Origin: Deltaproteobacteria bacterium
GTDB lineage: Bacteria > Bdellovibrionota > FAC87 > UBA2466
Reading direction: 5' to 3'
DNA: 8,693 nucleotides
NCBI GenBank assembly: GCA_013205415.1
Contig: JABMMY010000105.1
Location: 1-8,693 of the forward strand
Part shown: piece after piece, positions 1 to 7,146 of the stretch
Numbering within the stretch: the first letter of the stretch is position 1
Layout: every line of letters begins with the position of its first letter
Notes under the pieces: model-generated
What the model was told of the DNA's origin: nothing
Seen by the model: only the letters and a program-made list of their open reading frames with translations
Databases searched by the model: none
Made by a program: the position numbers and the translations under genes

Positions 1-1957
1 AATCTCCACGCCAAGTTAATTCTCTGACCACTCTAAACACCTGTTTGCCATCTTTTTTTCCAATCAGAGTTACTGGCTGATCGCTCCAGTCCTTATTTAG
101 ACCCGGAATTACAAAAGGAACCTCTTCTGGAGAACTAGAGCTTTTCAATTCAACAGTGGAAACCTTTGTTTTTTCAAGAAACAGATCGATAGCATCGACG
201 CCATAAATACGTTCAGTCCACTTAGCCTCTTGCCCATTAGCAAGAAGAATGGAACTACCCTGACGCACAGTTAAACCGCTCTTATAATTCAATTGGAGTC
301 CAGCAATAATATCATTAATCGCCGTCATCAATTCCTTAGATTCGCCAGAAATATCTGTGGGTCTCAAGGGGACGACAATATCCGATTTCACTCCGGCATC
401 TTCAATTAAAACCCCCTCATTTTTTCCAGCACGAATAGATTGCCGCCAAGAAACTCTCATGTTTTGTGAAAACGGAAGGGTTTCGAAAGGATTATGGGTA
501 TCTCCCATGATCTGACGAAATATTCTATGCTCCATTACATTAGCCCCACCCGCACCCGTGGTCTTATGAACACCAATTACGACAGCGGCATCGTTGTCCT
601 GCATTCCAGCTGCAAACAAATCACAAGCAGAGAAACAGGAGGCATCTGTAAGAACAACTACCGGACGAAACCAAATCTGTCCTAAACTATTAGCTTCGGA
701 TGAAGGGGTAATAGTCATGGGAACTATCATTTTATGATTCGCCTTCATTGCGGTCGAAATAGCAGTAGACCAACGATTATCCTCGCCATTAGATTTCAGA
801 AAAATACTTTCGTTTAAAGCATTAGCAAGCATTTGAACTTTAGTGGGCTCTACCTCTTTGTGTGAAAACAGCTGAATCACTTTTTCAGCAAAAACAATAT
901 ACCCTCCTGGGTTTCCACGCACGTCGATGACTAAGCCGATAGCATTAGAAAGTCGATTTTCAATGACTCGACGAAAGCCCTCTACCACAGTCGATATATC
1001 TAAATTCTGATTATCCCAGGAAAAGCCTTTTAACTGTACATAGCCCACCACACCCGCTTTGGTATTTATTGTGGCGACCTCAAAAACTTCATCTAAAATA
1101 CTCTCAGCAGCCCATCTACTAGATTTATTAACTAGTCTAGGATTTCCAAATATTCGGTTGTATTTCTTCTGAAACTCATCCTCAAAAATATTAAAACTTC
1201 TTCTAAAACTAACAGGAGCCTCTTCTTTTGAGTTTATCCCTTCACATTCTAAATTTCTGTAAGCAAACCACGGAACTGTTTTTTCAATTCGCTGATCTTT
1301 CCTTTGGAATTTTAAAACCAAAGAATCTTCCTGTGGAACTTTTTGGGTACTTAAACTTCTTAAGCTTAACATTTCAATCGCGCGAACTCTCATCGCCTCT
1401 GGATTTGCCCCACCCGATATCTTTCCAAGCCTTCTCAAAACTTTTTCAACAGATTTTCCATTGATTGAAAGCAATTGGTCACCCACTTCAATCCCCTCAA
1501 TCGATTGGGCTTGCAAAGCTAATTTGGCTGAAACGAGGACGCTTGATTGTTCTCCATCAAGAACAGATTCAAATCTCAATGGAATGAAAGTAGCGGCACA
1601 AGACAGAGGCTTAGGCGCGATGTAGTTGGTATGAAGATCGTGTAGCTGAGTAAAAACACCAGAGATTCGTTGATGAAGTTCTTCATTTGAAAAATGGGTC
1701 GCATATTTTTTAATCGCTCGCAGTTTATTTAAAGGGTCTGCCTTTTTTCCAAAATCTTTTATTTTAATATCGCGATGAACATACAATTGACTGATAAAGA
1801 GATAGGCCTGATCCGCTAAGGTCTGACGCTCGGCTGCGGTATAACTAGGAACTACTAAGCTAGCTCTAGCCTCTGCAAGAGTCGTAATACTTGTAGCTCC
1901 GACTACTTGAAAACTAAATAATAAAGTTATCCCAACTAAAAAATGGACTAGACTCAT
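1..1957 (-). CDS. Secreted S41-family (C-terminal-processing-type) peptidase with PDZ-like segment, C-terminus cut by window edge
   Basis: The frame is open from an ATG at 1957 to the left edge, about 652 codons, with no stop or frameshift. The N-terminus is a clear signal peptide (hydrophobic residues 4-20, likely cleavage after VVGA at 21), so the enzyme is exported. A PDZ-like segment has GIEVGDQLLSING at about 155-167. The S41 core is recognisable: IDVRGNPGG at 344-352, a nucleophile region SCFSACD with the likely catalytic Ser443, the strand VVIGVHKTTGAGG at 459-471, and IEDAGVKSDIVVP about 50 residues later. In CtpA/Prc-type enzymes the general-base Lys sits in a TFGKG motif about 25 residues after the Ser; here that motif reads TTGAG, with Ala in place of the Lys. 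Either a tricorn-like catalytic arrangement is used, or Lys465 nearby substitutes, or activity is lost. A G-run four bases before the ATG is the only, weak, ribosome binding site. The role is presumably cleavage of envelope proteins; the substrate is unknown. Confidence 0.94.
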   Translation of the reverse strand, partial: MSLVHFLVGITLLFSFQVVGATSITTLAEARASLVVPSYTAAERQTLADQAYLFISQLYVHRDIKIKDFGKKADPLNKLRAIKKYATHFSNEELHQRISGVFTQLHDLHTNYIAPKPLSCAATFIPLRFESVLDGEQSSVLVSAKLALQAQSIEGIEVGDQLLSINGKSVEKVLRRLGKISGGANPEAMRVRAIEMLSLRSLSTQKVPQEDSLVLKFQRKDQRIEKTVPWFAYRNLECEGINSKEEAPVSFRRSFNIFEDEFQKKYNRIFGNPRLVNKSSRWAAESILDEVFEVATINTKAGVVGYVQLKGFSWDNQNLDISTVVEGFRRVIENRLSNAIGLVIDVRGNPGGYIVFAEKVIQLFSHKEVEPTKVQMLANALNESIFLKSNGEDNRWSTAISTAMKANHKMIVPMTITPSSEANSLGQIWFRPVVVLTDASCFSACDLFAAGMQDNDAAVVIGVHKTTGAGGANVMEHRIFRQIMGDTHNPFETLPFSQNMRVSWRQSIRAGKNEGVLIEDAGVKSDIVVPLRPTDISGESKELMTAINDIIAGLQLNYKSGLTVRQGSSILLANGQEAKWTERIYGVDAIDLFLEKTKVSTVELKSSSSPEEVPFVIPGLNKDWSDQPVTLIGKKDGKQVFRVVRELTWRGD

Positions 1958-2016
1958 CGTACCCCCAACTTGATCCCTATTTTTAAACCTTAGTTAACAA
2001 GGATTACTACTTAAAC

Positions 2017-2022
2017 AGTATA
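2017..2022 (-). promoter_or_regulatory. Possible -10 box of the S41 peptidase gene
   Basis: TATACT read on the minus strand differs from the sigma-70 consensus at one position. The -35 position (2040-2045, AACTAA) is poor, but an A-rich tract at 2043-2058 lies directly upstream, as in UP-element promoters. Transcription would start near 2010, leaving a leader of about 50 bases. Confidence 0.3.
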
Positions 2023-2082
2023 AAATCCACTGACAAATCTTAGTTTTTTTGTTTTTTTATTGCTGATAGGGATCCGAGCAAA

Positions 2083-2098
2083 GCGCCAAAAACGGCGC
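2083..2098 (-). terminator. Short GC-rich hairpin, possible weak terminator of the PDZ protein gene
   Basis: GCGCC at 2083-2087 and GGCGC at 2094-2098 form a perfect 5-bp stem with a six-base A/T-rich loop. On the minus strand the hairpin is followed only by TTTGCTC, so a proper U-tract is missing. It lies about 120 bases after the stop of the PDZ protein gene and before the peptidase promoter candidate, which is where a terminator would be expected. It could equally be a chance hairpin. Confidence 0.25.
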
Positions 2099-2216
2099 CC
2101 CTTTAACTATCCAGAATAATTAATAAATTTAAATGGTTATGTTTTGGTTTTAGCTAGGCCCAGGCGGTACTCCAGCCATTTTTTTTAAGCGCTAGTCAGG
2201 GGCAGGTGGTTTATTT

Positions 2217-4052
2217 CTAGGGTTTTTTAAACCGACTGAGTCCCTTAGTCGTTTCTGCTAGATGATCTAATTGGGAGGGACATAAAAAAACGGTCTTCTG
2301 AAATGAGTTTCCTTGAGCATCTTTTCCTGACACGTTTATTTTACGGTCCTTAGATGTTTTATAAGCCGCCTTTTCCTTGATAAAACTAATAAAAGAATCG
2401 GTATTATCGAAAACACGGGTGGCTCTCTGTTCGGGTTCCCCAAAACTTTCAATCTTATCACCCGGCTTAAATCCAGTGAGAGCCGCTGGACTGTTATCGT
2501 CGACACTGGTAATCGTAGCCCCAGGGCCAAATACCACGCCAAAAGGTTTATTATGACTATTACAAAAGGTATTTCCAATAGCTAACCATCCTCGGTCCGC
2601 CTTTACTTCAATTGGCAAAAGACTTCCGGCCTCTGTTATTTCTAAATCTTTTTCATTTCCGTTCTTTAGGTTTTTTACCTTAGTAGGAACAGAGACCGAG
2701 TTAAATATAATCTCCGGCGCCAATAGTTTCTTTAACTCTGTATGTATTTGTCCCTTAATAACCGGATTTAATAGAGCTCCTGCTAAAGGGCGTTTTTTAT
2801 CGACAGATGAATTAGAATTATGAATTCCCAGAAGATTGCTGAGAATCCCAGGAGCTGAGGTCGAAATATCACTTTCAGAGACATTCATTTTATCTAGTTT
2901 AGCAACTCCGTCCTTTAATTGATAACTTACCTCAATCTGGTAAGGAATACTTTCAAACAGAGGTATGGTTTTTTCAGGGGTATTTAATAGTTGGAAATTA
3001 GGAACTTCAACTTTCGCATCGTCCGAACGATAAACGGCATTCAACTTTAAGGTCACTCTGTCCTTATCGAAAACAAATACTATGGGATTCACCTTGTCAA
3101 AAACAAGAGATAGCCCCGGAGGAGAATCGATCTTGTGGGTGTCACAAAAATTAATGAGTTTAGAAATTTTGGGACTGCATAATATTTTTCTGAGTTGCGA
3201 TAGCTTTAGTTCTTTTCCTGCTATTTCCGCTGCTATAGTTTGGGTAAGTAGATCTTGATGAAACACTCCAGTTGCCATCAACTGATCCTTGTTTTCAAAT
3301 TCGGGCTTGGGATCTCTTTGTTGAGCTTTTAGTTTGTCTGAAACCACTAATTTAAGCTTTCCTTCTTTTCCTGTTTCGGTGGATAGTTTAGCTTGAAAGG
3401 GCAGTTTATCGCCCTCGGCAAATACCGTCCCTAACGTTTCTAAAGTGGACTCTACCCATTCCTTGGCCTGTCTGGTTCCCCTGTCGACCTCGCCCTTCAC
3501 TTCATCACGCAAGTCGGTTCGCTCTTTGGGAAGTTCTCCTGCAACCTGGTTGGGAGCTTTTTCAGCGGCCTTTCGATTTACAAAGCGACGCAGTAATTTA
3601 AAATTATTATCAACCGAGATTCGGGTGGGAGTTAGCTTGATCTCTGAATGGAAACGGCCTACCTGAGTTTTATCCTGCCCCAGCATTATTTCCTGTTTAA
3701 AACTGGCATCGATATCGGTGTCAACAGTAGCCTGAACAGAGTGGCGGCGCCCTACTGGAGTCGAACTACGACTTGTTGATGTGCCAGTTAAGGCAACATT
3801 TAAATTAACCCGACCGTCGGCAGAGGAATTTTCAATTTGAGGAGTGACCTTAATGGTAATATTGGGCTCGACCCTTCTTCCATCCTTGATAAAGGGCTCG
3901 GTTTTGCTGCTAGAAAACTCAAGTTGGTTTAAAAGTTTTTCACTCAAAGTAAATTCGGCAACTTCAGCCAGAAGTAACTGGGAGGAGCCCATGATAAAAA
4001 CTAAAGCGATAAGGTGAGCACCACTAGTATTCAAATTTAGTTTCATTTTCAT
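2217..4052 (-). CDS. Secreted protein of unknown family with C-terminal PDZ domain
   Basis: The protein has about 611 residues. I chose the ATG at 4052 because GGAG at 4061-4058 stands five bases before it and because the protein then begins with a standard signal peptide (MKMK, hydrophobic 13-28, cleavage near LLLA at 29). The open frame reaches a TTG at 4079, but that would add nine polar residues before the signal and has no ribosome binding site. There is no lipobox, so it is probably periplasmic or released. The body is beta-rich and mostly polar, with a charged helical stretch at about 173-207, and I do not recognise it. The C-terminus (about 505-591) is a PDZ domain: GVVFGPGATITSV, then SPAALTGFKPGDKIESF, then a closing strand. 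There are four cysteines at about 292, 303, 497 and 591; the first pair and the last pair could form disulfides. No protease motif is visible. The next gene on the strand is an exported peptidase, so a scaffold or adaptor role is possible but is inference only. Confidence 0.9.
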   Translation of the reverse strand: MKMKLNLNTSGAHLIALVFIMGSSQLLLAEVAEFTLSEKLLNQLEFSSSKTEPFIKDGRRVEPNITIKVTPQIENSSADGRVNLNVALTGTSTSRSSTPVGRRHSVQATVDTDIDASFKQEIMLGQDKTQVGRFHSEIKLTPTRISVDNNFKLLRRFVNRKAAEKAPNQVAGELPKERTDLRDEVKGEVDRGTRQAKEWVESTLETLGTVFAEGDKLPFQAKLSTETGKEGKLKLVVSDKLKAQQRDPKPEFENKDQLMATGVFHQDLLTQTIAAEIAGKELKLSQLRKILCSPKISKLINFCDTHKIDSPPGLSLVFDKVNPIVFVFDKDRVTLKLNAVYRSDDAKVEVPNFQLLNTPEKTIPLFESIPYQIEVSYQLKDGVAKLDKMNVSESDISTSAPGILSNLLGIHNSNSSVDKKRPLAGALLNPVIKGQIHTELKKLLAPEIIFNSVSVPTKVKNLKNGNEKDLEITEAGSLLPIEVKADRGWLAIGNTFCNSHNKPFGVVFGPGATITSVDDNSPAALTGFKPGDKIESFGEPEQRATRVFDNTDSFISFIKEKAAYKTSKDRKINVSGKDAQGNSFQKTVFLCPSQLDHLAETTKGLSRFKKP

Positions 4053-4253
4053 AATGTCTCCATAGGAAGAGAGGTGCAAAAGCTATTCCTTTCGCTTATC
4101 GCTATCTACAGGCCTAGTTCCCGCTGTATTCCTTGAGAGGTGCTGGTTCCTTTTTTTCAATCTGTTTTTTAATTACTAAGTGTACAATGTTTAGTTACCT
4201 TTTTTATCCTGTGTGAACTTGACTCCCTTTAATTCCACTGAGACAAATAACCT
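4053..4253. other. Divergent intergenic region between PDZ protein and DUF1295 genes
   Basis: This stretch must hold the promoters of two divergent genes. On the plus strand TACAAT at 4183-4188 and TATCCT at 4205-4210 resemble -10 boxes, but neither has a good -35 box at the normal distance. On the minus strand I find no convincing hexamer pair. There is no inverted repeat strong enough to call an operator. Confidence 0.4.
4058..4061 (-). promoter_or_regulatory. Ribosome binding site deciding the start of the PDZ protein
   Basis: GGAG on the minus strand lies five bases before the ATG at 4052. No comparable site precedes the in-frame TTG at 4079, so this site fixes the start used here. Confidence 0.6.
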
Positions 4254-5024
4254 ATGAATTTTTCTATCTTGATAAATAATACATTGCTGATTTTAGGTTT
4301 ACTTTTTTCATTGTGGGTTTTGAGTGTAAAAATAAAAAATGTCAGCATTATAGATCTTTTCTGGGGAATGGGTTTTGTGATTCTTGGATGGTTCGGTTTT
4401 TTATATCTGGGCCACCTCTCTGTAAGAGGCTCGATTGTTTTAGGAGCGGTCACCCTATGGGGCTGTCGGCTCTCTCTCTATTTGGCATTTAGAAATGCAG
4501 GCAAACCAGAGGATTTTAGGTATCAGGCCATGCGAGTTAACATGGGAACCCACTTCGCTATGGTGAGTTTGTTTTCAGTTTTTTGGCTTCAAGGGGTCAT
4601 TCTATTAATAGTTTCATTGCCCCTGCAACTCGCTTTGGGATCCACTCAAGATTTAAACGCCATTGATCTATTTGGGATGCTTATTTTTTTAACAGGGTTT
4701 ATTTTTGAGTCGGTCGGCGATTTTCAGCTGTCTCGTTTTAAGTCTGACGTTGCCAATAAGGGAAAGGTTTTTGACAAGGGACTCTGGCGATATTCTCGTC
4801 ATCCGAATTACTTTGGAGACTTTTTGGTGTGGTGGGGTTTTTACCTACTCGCCTTGGGAGCAGGCTATGAATGGAGCATAATAAGCCCCCTACTTATGTC
4901 TTTTTTATTATTAAAGGTTTCCGGAGTTGCTCTTTTAGAAAAATCATTACAAAAAAAAACCGAGGGCTATAATAGCTATTCCCAACGCACCAGCGCATTC
5001 TTTCCTATGCCCCCGCATCATTAA
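4254..5024 (+). CDS. DUF1295 family integral membrane protein (steroid 5-alpha-reductase / ICMT-like fold)
   Basis: At 256 residues it has the usual length for DUF1295 proteins. Hydrophobic helices can be seen near residues 7-24, 34-52, 57-77, 102-125, 136-153, 190-205 and 208-228, so it sits in the inner membrane. Family signatures are present in order: SIIDLFWGMGF (31-41), WGCRLSLYL (69-77), FESVGDFQLSRF (151-162), the strongly conserved GLWRYSRHPNYFGDF (176-190), then SGVALLEKSL (223-232), and the closing SAFFPMPP (247-254). The RHPNYFG block corresponds to the cofactor-binding part of the superfamily, whose members reduce double bonds with NADPH or methylate with S-adenosylmethionine. The substrate for this member cannot be told from sequence. 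No Shine-Dalgarno sequence precedes the ATG; I see no better in-frame start. It is the only complete plus-strand gene and looks monocistronic. Confidence 0.93.
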   Translation: MNFSILINNTLLILGLLFSLWVLSVKIKNVSIIDLFWGMGFVILGWFGFLYLGHLSVRGSIVLGAVTLWGCRLSLYLAFRNAGKPEDFRYQAMRVNMGTHFAMVSLFSVFWLQGVILLIVSLPLQLALGSTQDLNAIDLFGMLIFLTGFIFESVGDFQLSRFKSDVANKGKVFDKGLWRYSRHPNYFGDFLVWWGFYLLALGAGYEWSIISPLLMSFLLLKVSGVALLEKSLQKKTEGYNSYSQRTSAFFPMPPHH

Positions 5025-5029
5025 TCTTA

Positions 5030-5049
5030 GGGCTAACTCCCACGAGCCC
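5030..5049 (+). terminator. Weak hairpin just after the DUF1295 gene
   Basis: GGGCT (5030-5034) and AGCCC (5045-5049) pair perfectly around a ten-base loop six bases past the stop codon. There is no U-tract after it, so its role as an intrinsic terminator is doubtful. Confidence 0.25.
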
Positions 5050-5063
5050 ACTGTCTTCTGCAA

Positions 5064-5095
5064 ATTGTAGGTAGGCCTATAATTTATTGTAGGTA
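5064..5095. repeat. Direct repeat ATTGTAGGTA, two copies 22 bp apart, around a palindromic TAGGCCTA
   Basis: Identical decamers ATTGTAGGTA occur at 5064-5073 and 5086-5095, start to start 22 bp, about two helical turns. Between and overlapping them lies the palindrome TAGGCCTA (5072-5079) and a perfect TATAAT (5078-5083). The site sits between the 3' ends of two convergent genes, where promoters and operators are not expected. Confidence 0.6.
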
Positions 5096-5097
5096 TG

Positions 5098-5115
5098 ACT
5101 ATCAAAAATGATAGT
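5098..5115. repeat. Perfect 7-bp inverted repeat ACTATCA / TGATAGT with AAAA spacer
   Basis: ACTATCA (5098-5104) and TGATAGT (5109-5115) are exact reverse complements separated by AAAA. The stem is AT-rich and no U-tract follows on either strand, so it is not a typical terminator. It starts three bases after the second copy of the decamer repeat, so the two may belong to one protein-binding site. Confidence 0.6.
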
Positions 5116-5186
5116 GAACGACTTTAAAGCTCGGTGAGGTATTTATCTGCACCTTGGTAAAAAAAGTTACGCCAGAAGATTTGAGA

Positions 5187-6107
5187 TTAAGACCTTTTTT
5201 TAGAGGTTATTTTAATTGGCTCTAAATTCATCGCAAGAGCAGCTTCAAACACGGCTGTCTTTAACATTTTCTTGAAATCTGGCAAGAGTTCATAGGTCAT
5301 AGGAGGCAAGAGTTTCAATTCTGGAATTTCCCTACTGTAATCTGGCAACCGGGAACCTACCCATCGAATTTGTGTGGAGGATCGAAACTGTCTAATATTT
5401 TTTAAAAATTTATCTAGGCCCTCCTGTTTTTCAAGATCTGCAAAGCATAAAATAACCGACCAAGAGTTTTTTTCCCAGGGTTTAGATTGAATAAATTTTG
5501 ATATGTTATCGACGCTAATAGCTGACCACGCAGGATATTCTTCAATAGCAGCTCTGGTCAACTGACGTTGGATAGCGTTATTAGTTAGAATCAAGATGTT
5601 ATTATGAACTTCTGAAAGAGGAATTCGAGTTCTTGCAGTGCCTTCAGAAACAAAGATTAGTTTTCCAAAGTCCTTTGATTTTCCATAGCTAACACCTACT
5701 CTTGCCGTTCCACAATCAACTAGAATATTTTGAATGGTTCGTTGTCCCACTTCCACGACTATAATTTTAATCCCGATACTGGTAGACCATTGTTCAATAG
5801 CAGAGAGAAGATTTCTGGGGCCTGCAGAAAGTCCGAAAAGTTTGATAGTAATTTGATTTGTTTTTAATGTGAGCTTAGATTTTATCTTCAAGTGAAGAAT
5901 TTCTAGTTCGGAAAGTAGATCTTTAATAGAGCGTTCTGGATTAAATAGAACCACGCCTGTAGCGCCTGTATTTTCTAAACAAAAAATAACCACCAATTGT
6001 CTATCAACTAAAATTTGTAGTTGATGAGGCGCTTGATAGAGATAAGCCCCCGGATCAGAAATGGGGATTAACATCGGTTCGTATTTTGGATTGTTTGAAG
6101 GAGTCAT
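5187..6107 (-). CDS. Degenerate CheD-like domain fused to degenerate receiver-like domain
   Basis: The protein has 306 residues, no signal peptide and no membrane helix, so it is cytoplasmic. Residues about 16-145 follow the CheD pattern: PGAYLY at 19-24, a hydrophobic strand VVIFCLEN (39-46) and GVVLFNP (51-57) where CheD has its GSC...C and GGM.H blocks, then GPRN (96-99) matching the family's IG.RN, then IGIKIIVVEVG (111-121) and a closing RVGVSYG. The catalytic Cys aligns with Val39 and the catalytic His with Leu54, so glutaminase/deamidase activity is not expected. Residues about 168-290 resemble a response-regulator receiver: ILILTNN for the acidic pocket, VILCFADL with Phe222 at the phospho-Asp position, and LPPM with Pro268 at the Lys position. 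All phosphorylation residues appear lost. The ATG has no Shine-Dalgarno sequence, and a stop three codons upstream bars extension. It lies 97 bases after the flagellin stop on the same strand. The domain calls are from my own alignment by eye. Confidence 0.78.
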   Translation of the reverse strand: MTPSNNPKYEPMLIPISDPGAYLYQAPHQLQILVDRQLVVIFCLENTGATGVVLFNPERSIKDLLSELEILHLKIKSKLTLKTNQITIKLFGLSAGPRNLLSAIEQWSTSIGIKIIVVEVGQRTIQNILVDCGTARVGVSYGKSKDFGKLIFVSEGTARTRIPLSEVHNNILILTNNAIQRQLTRAAIEEYPAWSAISVDNISKFIQSKPWEKNSWSVILCFADLEKQEGLDKFLKNIRQFRSSTQIRWVGSRLPDYSREIPELKLLPPMTYELLPDFKKMLKTAVFEAALAMNLEPIKITSKKRS

Positions 6108-6204
6108 AATATTTTACTGAGTTAAATAATGATATCACTCTCCTATAATTGACACGCATTCCAAAATAAATCGGTCTTAAAAAATACTTTTGCAGCCCAA
6201 TATT
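6108..6204 (-). other. Spacer between flagellin and CheD-like gene, with weak AT hairpin
   Basis: Just after the flagellin stop, the minus strand can fold AAAATA with TATTTT (about 6197 to 6179) around a 14-base loop, ending in T's. It is AT-only and a poor terminator. An AGGAGAG sequence occurs about 30 bases before the CheD-like ATG, too far to serve it. No clear promoter is seen, so read-through from the flagellin promoter is possible. Confidence 0.3.
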
Positions 6205-7041
6205 TTAAGCGCGCAATAAAGACAGTGCTAGTGCTGGAGTTTGATTAGCCTGTGCCAAAACAGCCACCCCTGCTTGTCTTAAGATGGTGTCTTTAGCTAA
6301 GTTTGAGCTTTCTTGGGCAATATCTGCGTCTTTGATGCGTGAGCGTGCGGCCGTTAAGTTTTCAGCAAATATTTGCTGCGATGAGACTACAGTATTAAGT
6401 CGTGTCTGGGCAGATCCCACTCGGGCTCTGATTTCATTCACCTTAAGAAGTGCTTCATCTAAGACATCTAAATTATCTCTAGCACTTTCTTTGTCTAGAA
6501 CGCTGATATTGGCTACACCTAAAGCCTGATTTCGTAGATCCGTATCACCAGGATTAAATTCAATACGGTCCACCTCAGCTTCATTATTAGTCCCTACTTG
6601 GAATTCGATATTATTTCCTTCTCCTGAAAGAAGTTCTCTTCCACCAAATTTAGTAGAGCGAGCCACACGATTCATCTCTTCTTTGAGTTGTTGAACTTCA
6701 TTATCTAACATTCCTCTTTCTCTATCCCCAATAGTATCAGAGGCAGCCTGCATTGAGAGTTCTCTGACTCTCACAAGCATGTTATTAATTTCGTTGGTTC
6801 CACCCTCATAAACCTGGATGAGTGAAATTCCATCTTGGGCATTTCGTGTGGCAGCCCCTAAACTTCGAATGGTGGCATTTAAATTATCGGAAATGGCGAG
6901 ACCTGCAGGATCATCAGAGGCCTGAACGATTCTGGAACCACTAGCCAATCTCTGGATAGTGCCTTTAAAGCGGTTATTGGTAACATCTAAATGTCTTTGT
7001 GCAGCAAGGGACACTTCATTGGTATTAATTGTTAAACCCAT
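6205..7041 (-). CDS. fliC: Flagellin, short form without variable outer domains
   Basis: This 278-residue protein polymerises into the flagellar filament after export through the flagellar type III system. The N-terminal D0/D1 region is classical: SLAAQRHLDV (11-20), RLASGSRIVQASDDPAGLAIS (31-51), ATRNAQDGISLIQVYEGG (64-81) and LVRVRELSMQAAS (89-101). The FQVG turn at 147-150 is typical, and the C-terminal D1/D0 region runs from about 187, with RVGSAQTRL (207-215), ARSRIKDADIAQESSNLAKD (232-251) and the terminal QANQTPALALSLLRA. The central part between the conserved ends is only about 40 residues, so D2/D3 domains are absent, as in many compact flagellins. A strong Shine-Dalgarno sequence, AGGAGG at 7055-7050, precedes the ATG by eight bases, fitting high expression. 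A weak sigma-28-like promoter lies about 70 bases upstream. Whether the genome holds other flagellin copies cannot be seen here. Confidence 0.98.
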   Translation of the reverse strand: MGLTINTNEVSLAAQRHLDVTNNRFKGTIQRLASGSRIVQASDDPAGLAISDNLNATIRSLGAATRNAQDGISLIQVYEGGTNEINNMLVRVRELSMQAASDTIGDRERGMLDNEVQQLKEEMNRVARSTKFGGRELLSGEGNNIEFQVGTNNEAEVDRIEFNPGDTDLRNQALGVANISVLDKESARDNLDVLDEALLKVNEIRARVGSAQTRLNTVVSSQQIFAENLTAARSRIKDADIAQESSNLAKDTILRQAGVAVLAQANQTPALALSLLRA

Positions 7042-7049
7042 TTTGCTAT

Positions 7050-7055
7050 CCTCCT
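7050..7055 (-). promoter_or_regulatory. Strong ribosome binding site of flagellin
   Basis: A full AGGAGG on the minus strand ends eight bases before the flagellin ATG. It is the best ribosome binding site for a full-length gene in the window and fits a highly translated structural protein. Confidence 0.85.
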
Positions 7056-7088
7056 ATAAAATCATTTATCACCTCTTTCCTTGAAGTT

Positions 7089-7112
7089 TGTTTTTCGTCT
7101 TCTTGAAAAACA
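7089..7112. repeat. Perfect 8-bp inverted repeat at the predicted flagellin transcription start
   Basis: TGTTTTTC (7089-7096) and GAAAAACA (7105-7112) are exact reverse complements with an eight-base spacer. The right arm touches the -10-like element at 7111-7118, and the predicted start point falls near the spacer. It could be an operator or the 5' hairpin of the flagellin mRNA. Confidence 0.55.
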
Positions 7113-7136
7113 TTCGGCCGATCCATTTGGCCTTTG
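7111..7136 (-). promoter_or_regulatory. Weak sigma-28 (FliA)-like promoter of flagellin
   Basis: On the minus strand GCCGAATG (7118-7111) matches the first five bases of the GCCGATAA -10 consensus, and CAAAGGCC (7136-7129) matches the AAAG core of the TAAAGTTT -35 consensus. The spacing is 10 bases rather than the usual 11. Transcription would start near 7104, giving a leader of about 60 bases. The position is right for a flagellin gene, but the match is only partial. Confidence 0.45.
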
Positions 7137-7146
7137 CCTGCTTAGA

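Larger units (their letters stand above)
1958..2216. other. Intergenic region between PDZ protein and S41 peptidase genes
   Basis: Both flanking genes are on the minus strand, so this is the 3' region of the PDZ protein gene and the 5' region of the peptidase gene. On the minus strand a TATACT hexamer lies at 2022-2017, about 60 bases before the peptidase ATG. It is preceded by a long A-tract (2058-2043 on that strand) that could act as an UP element, but no good -35 box lies 16-18 bases upstream. A short GC hairpin is listed separately. I see no open frame here with a convincing start. Confidence 0.5.

Noticed and set aside
494..685. Plus-strand open frame of 63 codons
   Set aside because: It lies wholly inside the S41 peptidase gene on the opposite strand, across its nucleophile and TTGAG blocks, and its product looks like nothing known.
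1228..1464. Plus-strand open frame of 78 codons
   Set aside because: It is antisense to the PDZ-like part of the S41 peptidase and has no ribosome binding site.
4053..4079. Upstream TTG start for the PDZ protein
   Set aside because: It would put nine extra residues before a standard signal peptide, and the ATG at 4052 has GGAG at the right distance.
4229..4453. Minus-strand open frame of 74 codons over the DUF1295 start
   Set aside because: It is antisense to the conserved first helices of the DUF1295 protein and shows no features of its own.
6284..6529. Plus-strand open frame of 81 codons
   Set aside because: It is antisense to the highly conserved C-terminal part of flagellin.
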